Part shown: positions 1 through 7,389 of the stretch, piece by piece | How the letters are laid out: every line of letters begins with the position of its first letter | Position numbering within the stretch: position 1 is the first letter of the stretch | Source of the DNA: an uncultured Saprospiraceae bacterium | GTDB lineage: Bacteria > Bacteroidota > Bacteroidia > Chitinophagales > Saprospiraceae | NCBI GenBank assembly: GCA_938039305.1 | Contig: CALHUZ010000055.1 | Coordinates: forward strand, 1-9,617 | Direction: 5' to 3' | Length of the DNA: 9,617 nt | Translations under genes and position numbers: made by a program | Notes under the pieces: model-generated | Database searches by the model: none | What the model saw: the letters and a program-made list of their open reading frames with translations, nothing else | What the model was told of the DNA's origin: nothing

Positions 1-37
1 AAGAATATACTATAGACAGTGAAAGTGTCGCATGCCT

Positions 38-71
38 ATTGTTGAGGCTATTATTTCGGTGCCTCAACAAT
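38..71. other. Strong inverted repeat (11-bp perfect stem, 12-base loop)
   Basis: The arms at 38-48 and 61-71 are perfectly complementary (ATTGTTGAGGC and its reverse complement), with a 12-base loop between them. This fits a transcription terminator of a gene ending just left of the window. However, no run of T follows on either strand, so it lacks the usual intrinsic-terminator tail. It could instead be an operator or an RNA structure. The hairpin itself is seen directly; its role is inferred. Confidence 0.5.
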
Positions 72-106
72 CTTATATGATTGCTTCTTGTTATGTTAAT
101 AGATTA

Positions 107-114
107 TATATTTG
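107..114 (+). promoter_or_regulatory. Bacteroidota-type -7 promoter element (TAnnTTTG)
   Basis: TATATTTG is an exact match to the TAnnTTTG -7 consensus of Bacteroidota primary sigma factors. Candidate -33 TTG triplets occur at 81-83 and 88-90, neither at ideal spacing. The element ends only four bases before the desaturase ATG, so if it is used the transcript would start at or within a few bases of the start codon and be essentially leaderless. An AT-rich chance match is possible. Confidence 0.4.
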
Positions 115-118
115 AGAC

Positions 119-1219
119 ATGACTAAGAAGCAATCTTTTGACCAGACCATAGCAGCCAGTAGACTAAAGAAAGCTGAGCTTGAAGCCGAGATAAAAGAAA
201 AGCTCAAGAACTGGAAGCAAATCATACAAGCATATCAAGTGCCTGATAGCAAAAAGGCTACCATCCAGATCATCAATACCTTCTTACCTTATATTGCACT
301 TTGGGCACTCATGTACTTTAGTCTTAATTGGTCTATCTGGTTGACCATTGGTATAGGTGTGATAAATGTCTTCTTCTTGGTAAGGATATTTATTATACAG
401 CACGATTGTGGTCATCAGTCCTTTTTAGCTTCTAACAAGCTCAATAATACAGTAGGATTCATCTGCAGCTTCATGACGACCATACCTTATAAGTACTGGG
501 CAAAGGTTCATAATCACCATCATGGCCATACAGGTCAGCTGGAAGAACGTAATATCGGCGATATCAACTTTATAACAGTTGAAGAATATCGAGGCAGATC
601 TTCGTGGGGCAGATTTAAATATAGAATGTTTAGACATCCGCTTGTTCTATTCGTAGTTGCTCCTTTCTGGTACTTTTCAGTAGCTAATCGGATTCCTGCT
701 TTTAACCTGAAGGGATGGAACAAAATAAGAAGGACCCAAGTGATCAATAATGTATTCATCGTTCTAGTCTATGCTGGACTTGCCTACCTTATGGGTTGGC
801 AAAAGTTCTTACTGATTCAGCTGCTACTTGTGTTCGCTTTCTTTTGTGTTGCTTTCTGGTTCTTCTATGTCCAGCATCAGCATGAAGAGACCTACATGAG
901 ATGGCGCGAAAACTGGGACTACCTTTTAGCTTCCATCAGAGGAGCTAGTTATTATAAGTTGCCTAAAGTCTTTCAATGGTTGACTGGAAACATAGGTCTT
1001 CATCATATTCACCATTTGAGTTCAAGGATTCCCAACTATAACCTTGAGAAGTGTATGAAGGAGAACCCGCTTTTCACCAAATATGCTCAGACACTTACAT
1101 TTGTAGATAGTGTCAAGACCGTAACTCTTAAGCTATATGACGAAGAACGGGAACGTATGATTTCGTTTAAGGAGTACTATAACATGGAGCGCATGCGACT
1201 TGCTACAGTAAAAGCGTAA
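119..1219 (+). CDS. Membrane fatty-acid (acyl-lipid type) desaturase
   Basis: This is an integral membrane di-iron desaturase, expected to put a cis double bond into acyl chains of membrane lipids using O2 and an electron donor such as ferredoxin. The three histidine boxes of the family are all present: HDCGH at residues 95-99, HNHHH at 131-135 and HHIHH at 295-299, the last followed by the typical SSRIPNYNL stretch. An extra histidine pair (H253, H255) may also matter. Hydrophobic segments lie around 53-93, 172-189 and 211-251. The N-terminus is charged and helical, without a signal peptide. The 366-residue length is normal and the gene looks intact. The ATG at 119 is chosen because it follows a promoter-like element closely and no in-frame upstream sequence looks coding. 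The regiospecificity cannot be read from sequence. The gene stands alone; its expression might respond to temperature as in other desaturases, but no such site was seen. Confidence 0.93.
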   Translation: MTKKQSFDQTIAASRLKKAELEAEIKEKLKNWKQIIQAYQVPDSKKATIQIINTFLPYIALWALMYFSLNWSIWLTIGIGVINVFFLVRIFIIQHDCGHQSFLASNKLNNTVGFICSFMTTIPYKYWAKVHNHHHGHTGQLEERNIGDINFITVEEYRGRSSWGRFKYRMFRHPLVLFVVAPFWYFSVANRIPAFNLKGWNKIRRTQVINNVFIVLVYAGLAYLMGWQKFLLIQLLLVFAFFCVAFWFFYVQHQHEETYMRWRENWDYLLASIRGASYYKLPKVFQWLTGNIGLHHIHHLSSRIPNYNLEKCMKENPLFTKYAQTLTFVDSVKTVTLKLYDEERERMISFKEYYNMERMRLATVKA

Positions 1220-1285
1220 CACATATTTTTTTATTTTATTTAGTTGTGGGGGGATAACCTTAGGTTTCTACCCTTTCTTGAGCTA

Positions 1286-1320
1286 TTTGTTATTTTCTGT
1301 AAAGACATATGTTACTTTTA
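1286..1320 (+). promoter_or_regulatory. Weak candidate promoter for the OmpA-family gene
   Basis: TTTG at 1286-1289 and TACTTTTA at 1313-1320 resemble the Bacteroidota -33 and -7 elements, with one mismatch in the second and a somewhat long 23-base spacer. If used, the mRNA would carry an untranslated leader of about 120 bases before 1448. The rest of the 228-base gap after the desaturase holds a T-rich stretch and no clear terminator. This is a low-confidence pattern match. Confidence 0.2.
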
Positions 1321-1447
1321 ACACTTCTTACGTCAAAAGGCTGTTGAAAAGAATATCCACCCATCATACCCATCTCTGACACACTTGCTTCCTATAACCA
1401 GGAAGACACACAAAACGTAACATTTAACTATAATCAATACAATTACT

Positions 1448-2752
1448 ATGTCCAACATTATTAAAGAGTTAACCGGATTAATTTCATCTGATGTTCTGTC
1501 AAAAGCAGCTGGCCAATTTGGCGAAAGCGAAAGCGGAATAACAAAGGCAATAGGTGGTTTAGCGCCAACTATTTTAGCTGGTATACTCGGCAAGAGCAAT
1601 GATTCAAGTGCTTTTGGAAAAATATTTGACACTATCAGCAGTCAGGCGAATCCTGGTGTGCTAGATAACATAGGTGGCTTACTTGGTGGCGGTGCTGCTA
1701 ACAGTGGTCTCCAAAAGGCTTCAGGTGGACTACTTGATGGTCTATTCGGCAGCAAAATGGGAGGTGTCATCGATATCGTTTCTTCTCTTGCTGGAGTTAA
1801 CAAGAAGTCATCATCAGGCCTTATGGGTTTTGTAGGTCCATTGATCATGAGCTACTTAGGCAAGAAGATCATGTCAGGTGGATTGAATGCTCTTGGATTA
1901 TCTAAATTATTAGGTGGTCAGAAAAACAATATCATGTCTGCTCTTCCATCGGGTATGGATGATTTAATGGGTTTTTCTGCTAATGCAGGTTCAAGTAAGA
2001 AAGCGGCACCAGCAGTTAATATCCCAACACCGTCAACAGGTGGAGGTGGAAACAACTTGTTCAAGTACCTACTTCCTGTACTATTAGTGTTAGGAGGATT
2101 GTTCGCATGGAGAAGCTGTGGTGATGATGTAAAGAATGTAGCAGGTGATGCAATGGAAGTAGCTGGAGACGCAGCGAATAAAGTAGGAGATGTGGCAGGT
2201 GATGCTGTAGGTGCAGCTGGAGATTTAGCTGGTGCAGCTGGAGATATGGCAGGTGATGCAGTGGGTGCAGTAGGCGATGCAGTTGCAGGTCTTGGTAGCT
2301 TCTTTAAGAGAAAGTTAGCTAATGGATTCGAATTGAACATCCCAGAGTTTGGTATCGAGTCTAAGTTGATTGATTTCTTAGAAGGATCAGGAGCAATCAG
2401 CAAGGATGCATGGTACAACTTCGATAGATTGACTTTCGCTACAGGAAGTGCTAACATCGACATGGAAAAGTCAAAGGAGCAATTAGATAATATTACTCAG
2501 ATACTAAAGGCATATCCTAAGATGACTGTGAAGTTTGGTGGATACACGGACAACACAGGAAGCGCAGAAGGAAACATGGCACTATCTCAAAGAAGAGCTG
2601 ATGCGGTAAAAGCAGCAGTTGTAGCAATGGGTATAGACGGTTCTCGTATCACAACTGAAGGATATGGTATCGCTCACCCAGTAGCATCTAACGATACTGA
2701 AGAAGGTCGTGCTCAGAACAGAAGAATAGCAGTGAACGTCACAGCTAAGTAA
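1448..2752 (+). CDS. DUF937-OmpA fusion envelope protein, peptidoglycan-binding
   Basis: This 434-residue protein probably tethers the inner membrane or periplasm to peptidoglycan. Residues 1-150 resemble DUF937 (glycine-rich helices with repeated GG-L-GG turns). One membrane helix lies at 205-221 (KYLLPVLLVLGGLFAW). Residues 226-284 form an Ala/Gly/Asp/Val-rich linker with an AGDxxxx pattern. Residues 325-432 form an OmpA C-terminal domain with GYTDNTG (D368) and LSQRRA (R383), at the positions of the diaminopimelate-binding Asp and Arg of E. coli OmpA, and the closing GRAQNRR. There is no N-terminal signal peptide, so the likely topology is DUF937 domain in the cytoplasm, single helix, and periplasmic linker plus OmpA domain. 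That topology is inference. The ATG at 1448 starts directly at the DUF937-like MSNIIKEL. The 3' end is tandemly repeated beyond the stop codon, so the TAA at 2750-2752 may be recent. DUF937 has no known function. Confidence 0.9.
   Translation: MSNIIKELTGLISSDVLSKAAGQFGESESGITKAIGGLAPTILAGILGKSNDSSAFGKIFDTISSQANPGVLDNIGGLLGGGAANSGLQKASGGLLDGLFGSKMGGVIDIVSSLAGVNKKSSSGLMGFVGPLIMSYLGKKIMSGGLNALGLSKLLGGQKNNIMSALPSGMDDLMGFSANAGSSKKAAPAVNIPTPSTGGGGNNLFKYLLPVLLVLGGLFAWRSCGDDVKNVAGDAMEVAGDAANKVGDVAGDAVGAAGDLAGAAGDMAGDAVGAVGDAVAGLGSFFKRKLANGFELNIPEFGIESKLIDFLEGSGAISKDAWYNFDRLTFATGSANIDMEKSKEQLDNITQILKAYPKMTVKFGGYTDNTGSAEGNMALSQRRADAVKAAVVAMGIDGSRITTEGYGIAHPVASNDTEEGRAQNRRIAVNVTAK
2123..2299 (+). repeat. 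Low-complexity AGD-rich coding repeat
   Basis: Codons 226-284 of the OmpA-family gene encode repeated AGDA/VGDA/AAGD units with a period near seven residues. The best conserved DNA copy is a 21-base unit, at 2210-2230 and 2231-2251, sharing GGTGCAGCTGGAGAT. The encoded stretch would suit a long amphipathic helix or flexible spacer between the membrane helix and the OmpA domain. Such repeats can change length by slippage. Confidence 0.75.
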
Positions 2753-2822
2753 TATAGAATAGCTGTGAACGTCACAGCTAAGGAATATAGAATAGCTGTG
2801 AACGTCACGGCTAAGGAATACA
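2724..2822 (+). repeat. Three tandem 33-bp repeats across the stop codon of the OmpA-family gene
   Basis: The units are 2724-2756, 2757-2789 and 2790-2822. Units 1 and 2 differ at two bases, units 2 and 3 at two others. Thirty-three bases is eleven codons, so the gene's frame is kept: after the TAA at 2750-2752 the same frame reads YRIAVNVTAKEYRIAVNVTA, then KEYSNI and a TAA at 2831-2833. The three non-stop differences (GCA/GCT, ACA/ACG, TAT/TAC) are all synonymous, and the remaining one turns GAA into TAA in unit 1. The array ends about 20 bases before the terminator. Confidence 0.92.
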
Positions 2823-2842
2823 GTAACATATAACCGATTTTG

Positions 2843-2874
2843 AGGGTGCCCTACTTGTAGGGTACCCTTTTTTT
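2843..2874 (+). terminator. Intrinsic terminator of the OmpA-family gene
   Basis: The arms AGGGTGCCCTAC (2843-2854) and GTAGGGTACCCT (2857-2868) pair over 11 usable base pairs, including one G-U wobble, around a CTTG tetraloop. A seven-base T run follows (2868-2874). Strong GC content at the stem base plus the T-tract make this a convincing rho-independent terminator. It lies 91 bases after the annotated stop and just after the downstream in-frame stop at 2831. Confidence 0.9.
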
Positions 2875-2970
2875 ATGTGGTAGGCTATTGTTTACAAGCC
2901 ATAAAAGCTTCTTAGCTCTCTTGATTTTTTCTATTTTGACGTCTTTATTATTCAATCAACTTGAGACATA

Positions 2971-5900
2971 ATGAGACTGTTTACCATTCTATGCCTGTCA
3001 TTCTTAATGATGACGGCAGAATCAGCTTATTCACAGACCTCTACTTCTCCGATCGAGAAGTACTATTCTTCATTGGAATGGCGATCCATAGGGCCTTATA
3101 GAGGAGGAAGATCTTGCGCCGTAACTGGTGTGCCTGGGAAGCCCAATCTATTCTACTTTGGTTCTACTGGTGGCGGAGTTTGGCGATCTGAAGATGGTGG
3201 GCGTTCATGGGAGAATCTTTCAGATGGATTCTTTGGTGGATCTATAGGTTCTATAGCTGTAGCTCCTTCTGACAACAATGTCATTTACGTAGGTGGTGGT
3301 GAAAAAACAGTCAGAGGAAACGTGTCATATGGCTATGGTATGTGGAAGACAGAAGATGCTGGTAAGACATGGATGTCAATTGGCCTTCCAGACAGTCGAC
3401 ACATATCCAGGATTAGAATCAATCCAGACAATCCAGATGTAGTCTATGCTGCTGTCATGGGAAATCTCTTTGCACCTAATGCAGAGCGTGGAGTATTTAA
3501 ATCAACGGATGGCGGAAAGACTTGGAGGAAGACTTTATTCATCAATGATGAAGTAGGTGTTGTTGATCTTTGCCAAGATCCTAATAATCCAAGGATATTA
3601 TTTGCTAGTTCATGGCGTATCAAGCGAACACCATACTCACTTGAAAGTGGTGGGCCAGGTTCTGGATTATTCAAGAGTACTGATTCGGGTGAAACCTGGA
3701 CTGAAATAACAGGAAATGAAGGATTACCTTCTGGTGTTTGGGGTATATCTGGAGTAGCTGTATCACATCAGAATAGTGACAGAGTATACGTACTCATGGA
3801 AAATGACAATGGCGGTGTATATCGCTCTGATGATGGCGGTAAGACTTGGGAGAAAGTGAACGAAAGTAGATCTCTAAGACAACGTGCTTGGTACTATACA
3901 AGAATCTATACAGACACTCATGATCCTGATGGCGTTTATGTAGTCAATGTAAATTATCATAAATCAACTGATGGCGGAAAGACTTTCACTTCCGCAAATG
4001 CACCACATGGAGATCACCATGACTTATGGATAGCTCCAGAAGACCCAAAGCGCATGATCATAGGAGATGATGGGGGCGCCCAGATATCTTATGATGGTGG
4101 AGAGACTTGGTCTACATATCACAATCAACCTACATCACAATTCTATAGAGTCACTACTGATAATGCATTTCCATATAGGATTTATGCAGCTCAGCAAGAC
4201 AACAGTACCGTTCGAATCGCTCATAGAACTGATGGTAGAAGTATCACTGAAGATGATTGGGAGCCTACTGCGGGAGGCGAATCTGCACATATAGCAGTTG
4301 ATCCAACGGATTCAGATATCGTCTACGGTGGTAGTTATGGAGGTTATCTCACAAGAGTTGATCATCGAAATAAGACAGCTCGATCTATCAATGTATGGCC
4401 TGACAATCCTATGGGATATGGTGCAGAAGGTATGAAGTATCGCTTCCAGTGGAACTTCCCAATATTCTTCTCACAGCATGATCCTAAAAAACTCTATACG
4501 GGTTCTAATCAACTACATATGAGTACTGATGAAGGCCAGAGCTGGCAAATCATAAGTCCTGATCTAACTCGAAACGAAGCTGATAAATTAAAATCATCTG
4601 GAGGCCCGATCACTCAGGACAATACAGGTGTGGAGTACTACTGTACCATATTTGCGGCAGCGGAATCACCGATCACTGAAGGCTTACTTTGGGTAGGCTC
4701 TGACGACGGCTTAATGCATGTATCGCGAGATGGAGGTGCCAACTGGACTGATGTAACACCCAGCCAAGCCCCAAAATACTTGATGTATAACAGCGTAGAA
4801 CCTGATCCACGTGATCCAGGTACTTGCTACGTAGCTGGCACACTTTATAAAGATGGAGACTTCAGACCATATCTCTACAAGACAACTAATTATGGACAAA
4901 GCTGGACGAAGATCACAAACGGCATTCCTAATGATCACTTCACTCGTGTGCTAAGAACAGATCCGGTACAAGACGATATACTTTATGCAGGTACTGAGAC
5001 AGGGATGTATGTGTCTTACAACGATGGTCAACAATGGTACCCATTCCAATTAAACCTTCCGATTGTTCCAATTACAGATCTTACTATCAAAGACAATAAC
5101 TTAATCGCTGCTACACAAGGTAGAGGACTATGGATCATTGATGATCTTAGTGTCATTCATCAAGCTTCCGCAAATACTTCAACTACAGGACATAGACTTT
5201 ATAAGCCTTCTGATAGCTGGAGATATGGCCGTGGACAAAGCAAGAATGCTAAAGGCGTAGGACTTAATCACCCTTCAGGTGTTATGGTTCACTACCACTT
5301 GCCAGAGTTTGGGGAGAAGGATACGTTGAGCTTTACAATTAAAAATGAGGCAGGTGATGTCATTAGAACTTATAGTACTCATGCTAAAGAGAAAGCTGAG
5401 AAATTAGAAGACATCGAAGCAGGTACTCATATGTTTGTCTGGAATATGTCTTATCCAGATGCTAAAAGATTTGATGGTATGATACTTTGGTCTGGATCAA
5501 TGAATGGCCCTAAAGCGATACCTGGGAACTATATGGTAGAGATGAACCACAATGGTCAGACAATGAGTCAACCATTTGTTATAAAAGGCAATCCGAATTT
5601 AGACGTCTCTGCAGCTGACTATAAAGCACAATTCGACTTTATACAAAGCGTCAATGGTAAAGTAACAGAAGCGCATGAAGCGATTATTGAAATTAGAGAG
5701 ATTAAAGAACAGCTAAAGAAGTACAAAGAAATAGTCTCTGACGAAGAGGATATTGTAAATGGTATCTCGAAGGTTGATTCATCACTATCTATGATTGAAA
5801 AAGAGCTCTACCAGACAAAGAATAGAAGTAGACAAGACCCGCTTAACTTCCCTATAAAGCTAACTAACAAGCTGGCGCATCTAAACTCTCTCACAAGTCG

Positions 5901-6072
5901 AGGCACTTCTCCTCCAACTGCAGGAGCAATAGCTGTTAAAAACGAGTTAGTGGCTAAAATAAATCAATACTTAGAGCAGTATAGAGCTATTAAGGAGATC
6001 AGTATTCCTGGACTCAATCAGTTGATTAGAGATCGTGCAGTTGATTATATAATCATAAAAGATAAAGACTGA
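2971..6072 (+). CDS. Exported Asp-box/sortilin-type beta-propeller protein
   Basis: This large secreted or periplasmic protein is of the type often annotated 'glycosyl hydrolase' or 'VPS10/BNR repeat protein' in Bacteroidota. Residues 1-22 form a signal peptide (MRLFTILCLSFLMM... ending SAYSQ). Eleven Asp-box motifs (S/T-x-D-x-G-x-T-W) occur at residues 73-80, 127-134, 178-185, 236-243, 286-293, 332-339, 373-380, 518-525, 585-592, 638-645 and 682-689, the usual mark of a sialidase/sortilin-like multi-blade propeller. After about residue 740 comes a beta-rich segment typical of these proteins, then a charged, partly coiled-coil helical region (about 890-1010). No type IX secretion C-terminal domain is evident. 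The 1033-residue length fits the family and no break is seen. No catalytic residues can be assigned, so neither hydrolase activity nor substrate should be assumed. The ATG at 2971 directly precedes the signal peptide. It stands alone between two terminators. Confidence 0.9.
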   Translation: MRLFTILCLSFLMMTAESAYSQTSTSPIEKYYSSLEWRSIGPYRGGRSCAVTGVPGKPNLFYFGSTGGGVWRSEDGGRSWENLSDGFFGGSIGSIAVAPSDNNVIYVGGGEKTVRGNVSYGYGMWKTEDAGKTWMSIGLPDSRHISRIRINPDNPDVVYAAVMGNLFAPNAERGVFKSTDGGKTWRKTLFINDEVGVVDLCQDPNNPRILFASSWRIKRTPYSLESGGPGSGLFKSTDSGETWTEITGNEGLPSGVWGISGVAVSHQNSDRVYVLMENDNGGVYRSDDGGKTWEKVNESRSLRQRAWYYTRIYTDTHDPDGVYVVNVNYHKSTDGGKTFTSANAPHGDHHDLWIAPEDPKRMIIGDDGGAQISYDGGETWSTYHNQPTSQFYRVTTDNAFPYRIYAAQQDNSTVRIAHRTDGRSITEDDWEPTAGGESAHIAVDPTDSDIVYGGSYGGYLTRVDHRNKTARSINVWPDNPMGYGAEGMKYRFQWNFPIFFSQHDPKKLYTGSNQLHMSTDEGQSWQIISPDLTRNEADKLKSSGGPITQDNTGVEYYCTIFAAAESPITEGLLWVGSDDGLMHVSRDGGANWTDVTPSQAPKYLMYNSVEPDPRDPGTCYVAGTLYKDGDFRPYLYKTTNYGQSWTKITNGIPNDHFTRVLRTDPVQDDILYAGTETGMYVSYNDGQQWYPFQLNLPIVPITDLTIKDNNLIAATQGRGLWIIDDLSVIHQASANTSTTGHRLYKPSDSWRYGRGQSKNAKGVGLNHPSGVMVHYHLPEFGEKDTLSFTIKNEAGDVIRTYSTHAKEKAEKLEDIEAGTHMFVWNMSYPDAKRFDGMILWSGSMNGPKAIPGNYMVEMNHNGQTMSQPFVIKGNPNLDVSAADYKAQFDFIQSVNGKVTEAHEAIIEIREIKEQLKKYKEIVSDEEDIVNGISKVDSSLSMIEKELYQTKNRSRQDPLNFPIKLTNKLAHLNSLTSRGTSPPTAGAIAVKNELVAKINQYLEQYRAIKEISIPGLNQLIRDRAVDYIIIKDKD

Positions 6073-6099
6073 CAGTAAAGGTGTATGTTCTTTTATTTC

Positions 6100-6145
6100 A
6101 TATTGATGAGTATGCAAGATGATCTTACATACTCATCAATATTTT
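6100..6145 (+). terminator. Terminator-like hairpin after the propeller gene
   Basis: The arms 6100-6114 and 6128-6142 form a perfect 15-bp stem (ATATTGATGAGTATG and its complement). The loop can add a further four pairs (AAGA 6116-6119 with TCTT 6123-6126) past one C-A mismatch. Four T residues follow at 6142-6145. The stem is long but AT-rich and the T run short, so termination is probable rather than certain. It lies 28 bases after the propeller stop and upstream of the AraC-type gene. Confidence 0.7.
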
Positions 6146-6176
6146 GGGACGTTATAATTTCTAATTCTTTGCATCA

Positions 6177-7250
6177 ATGAATGGGCTCCTATTCTTCATT
6201 ACGACTTTAGGTGTATTCAATGGATTCATCTTAAGCAGTTATCTGTTCTTCTTCACAAAGAATAAAACGCTATCCAAATATTTGATGGGTGCAATGATAT
6301 TCTGTCTAAGTGTTAGAATTGGGAAATCCATCCTTTTATACTTTGACCCTGAAATTCATAAGATCTATCTTCAGATCGGATTGTCAGCTTGTCTATTCAT
6401 AGGTCCTTTTCTCTATTTCTATCTAAAGTCTGTATTGCAAAACATTAAGACATTCCCGCAAAGCTGGAAGTCTATTTTGATTGTCCTCTTAAGCTTTATC
6501 ATAGTTTTTGGTGCTGTACGTCCGTATCACAATTTTCCAGAATTCTGGAATAGCTATATGGTCTTATCAATTTATATAGTTTGGCTCATATCTGTTGTTG
6601 CAGCTGGTCTAATCATGCTCCCTTCTTTTAAAAAAGCAATGAAAAAAGAGGAAACATTAAATCCTTCGGAAAAGTGGCTGATAGCTATCTATACTGCCAA
6701 TCTTATTATTGCGACTGCATTCTTTATGGCCTTTGCTGGATTTCCAATGGCATATTATATCACAGGACCGATAGTCTTTTCATTTTTCTTATATCTACTG
6801 GCTTATGGTTTCTTTAATAATCAACTCTTTGATTCAGAGCAACATAAAGTCGACCTTCAGTTTTCGAATGAAAAATACGCCAATAAGAAAATAGAGTCAT
6901 CCGAGGCTGAATCTTTATTGACTCAACTCAATGAGTTAATGCAAAAACAAGCTCTCTACACTAATCCTAAGTTGAAGCTAAAAGAAGTAGCACAAGCGAT
7001 GGACATACCTCATCATAGACTGTCACAACTCCTAAATGACAACCTTGGCAAAAGCTATGTCGCCTTTGTCAATGAGTACAGGATAGAAGCCGCTTGCAAA
7101 TTGATGAGCAAGGAGCACGATTTGTCTCTTGAAGGTGTAGGATATGAGGTAGGCTTCAAATCCAAATCAACGTTTTACTCCAGCTTTAAAAAAATCAAAG
7201 CACTAACACCAGCTCAATATCAGCAGCAAATAAGAGCTACAAGCTCTTAA
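6177..7250 (+). CDS. Membrane-embedded AraC-family transcriptional regulator
   Basis: This is a one-component regulator with a membrane sensor half and a DNA-binding half. Residues 1-215 hold about seven hydrophobic segments (near 5-27, 33-55, 67-88, 99-116, 127-149, 167-187 and 192-213). A charged linker (216-262) leads to an AraC-type double helix-turn-helix domain at about 263-352. Within it, LKEVAQAMDIPHHRLSQLLND is the first HTH, and SLEGVGYEVGFKSKSTFYSSFKK the second, closed by the family's signature ALTPAQYQQ. The 357-residue length is normal for this group, which is common in Bacteroidota. The ATG at 6177 starts directly into the first helix, with no Shine-Dalgarno. The signal it senses is unknown. 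The genes immediately downstream encode exported proteins on the same strand and are possible targets, but no operator was identified. Confidence 0.9.
   Translation: MNGLLFFITTLGVFNGFILSSYLFFFTKNKTLSKYLMGAMIFCLSVRIGKSILLYFDPEIHKIYLQIGLSACLFIGPFLYFYLKSVLQNIKTFPQSWKSILIVLLSFIIVFGAVRPYHNFPEFWNSYMVLSIYIVWLISVVAAGLIMLPSFKKAMKKEETLNPSEKWLIAIYTANLIIATAFFMAFAGFPMAYYITGPIVFSFFLYLLAYGFFNNQLFDSEQHKVDLQFSNEKYANKKIESSEAESLLTQLNELMQKQALYTNPKLKLKEVAQAMDIPHHRLSQLLNDNLGKSYVAFVNEYRIEAACKLMSKEHDLSLEGVGYEVGFKSKSTFYSSFKKIKALTPAQYQQQIRATSS
7231..7249. other. Perfect hairpin overlapping the AraC-type gene stop codon
   Basis: TAAGAGCT (7231-7238) and AGCTCTTA (7242-7249) form a perfect 8-bp stem around an ACA loop, including most of the stop codon. 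No T-tract follows on the plus strand. It may be a weak terminator or RNA-stabilising 3' structure, or a chance result of the RATSS codons. The following gap (7251-7389) shows no other clear structure. Confidence 0.35.
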
Positions 7251-7389
7251 AACAGTTCGAGTTTATAAATCAGTACCCTTTTACTGTCCTAATTTGGGCA
7301 AAGTTGACTGTAATCCTTCAGATTTGATAGAAGATATATTTCAGGTTCAAGCATGAGCTTCAAATTCATCTCTAATCAAGTCATACTAA

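Noticed and set aside
1..22. C-terminal end of an upstream gene (a frame ending TGA at 20-22)
   Set aside because: Only six codons are visible and other frames also stop early, so nothing supports one frame over another.
1918..2463. 181-codon minus-strand open frame opposite the OmpA-family gene
   Set aside because: It is the mirror of the AGD-rich repeat, giving Pro/Ala/Ser low complexity with no domain; the plus-strand gene explains it fully.
2724..2822. Tandem repeats as a CRISPR array
   Set aside because: The units are directly abutting with no unique spacers, and they extend from coding sequence.
2932..2938. TATTTTG as a possible -7 element for the propeller gene
   Set aside because: It is one base short of TAnnTTTG and has no well-placed -33 TTG; too weak to annotate.
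4067..4294. 75-codon plus-strand frame inside the propeller gene
   Set aside because: It lies wholly within a well-supported CDS with Asp-box motifs in the main frame and resembles no family.
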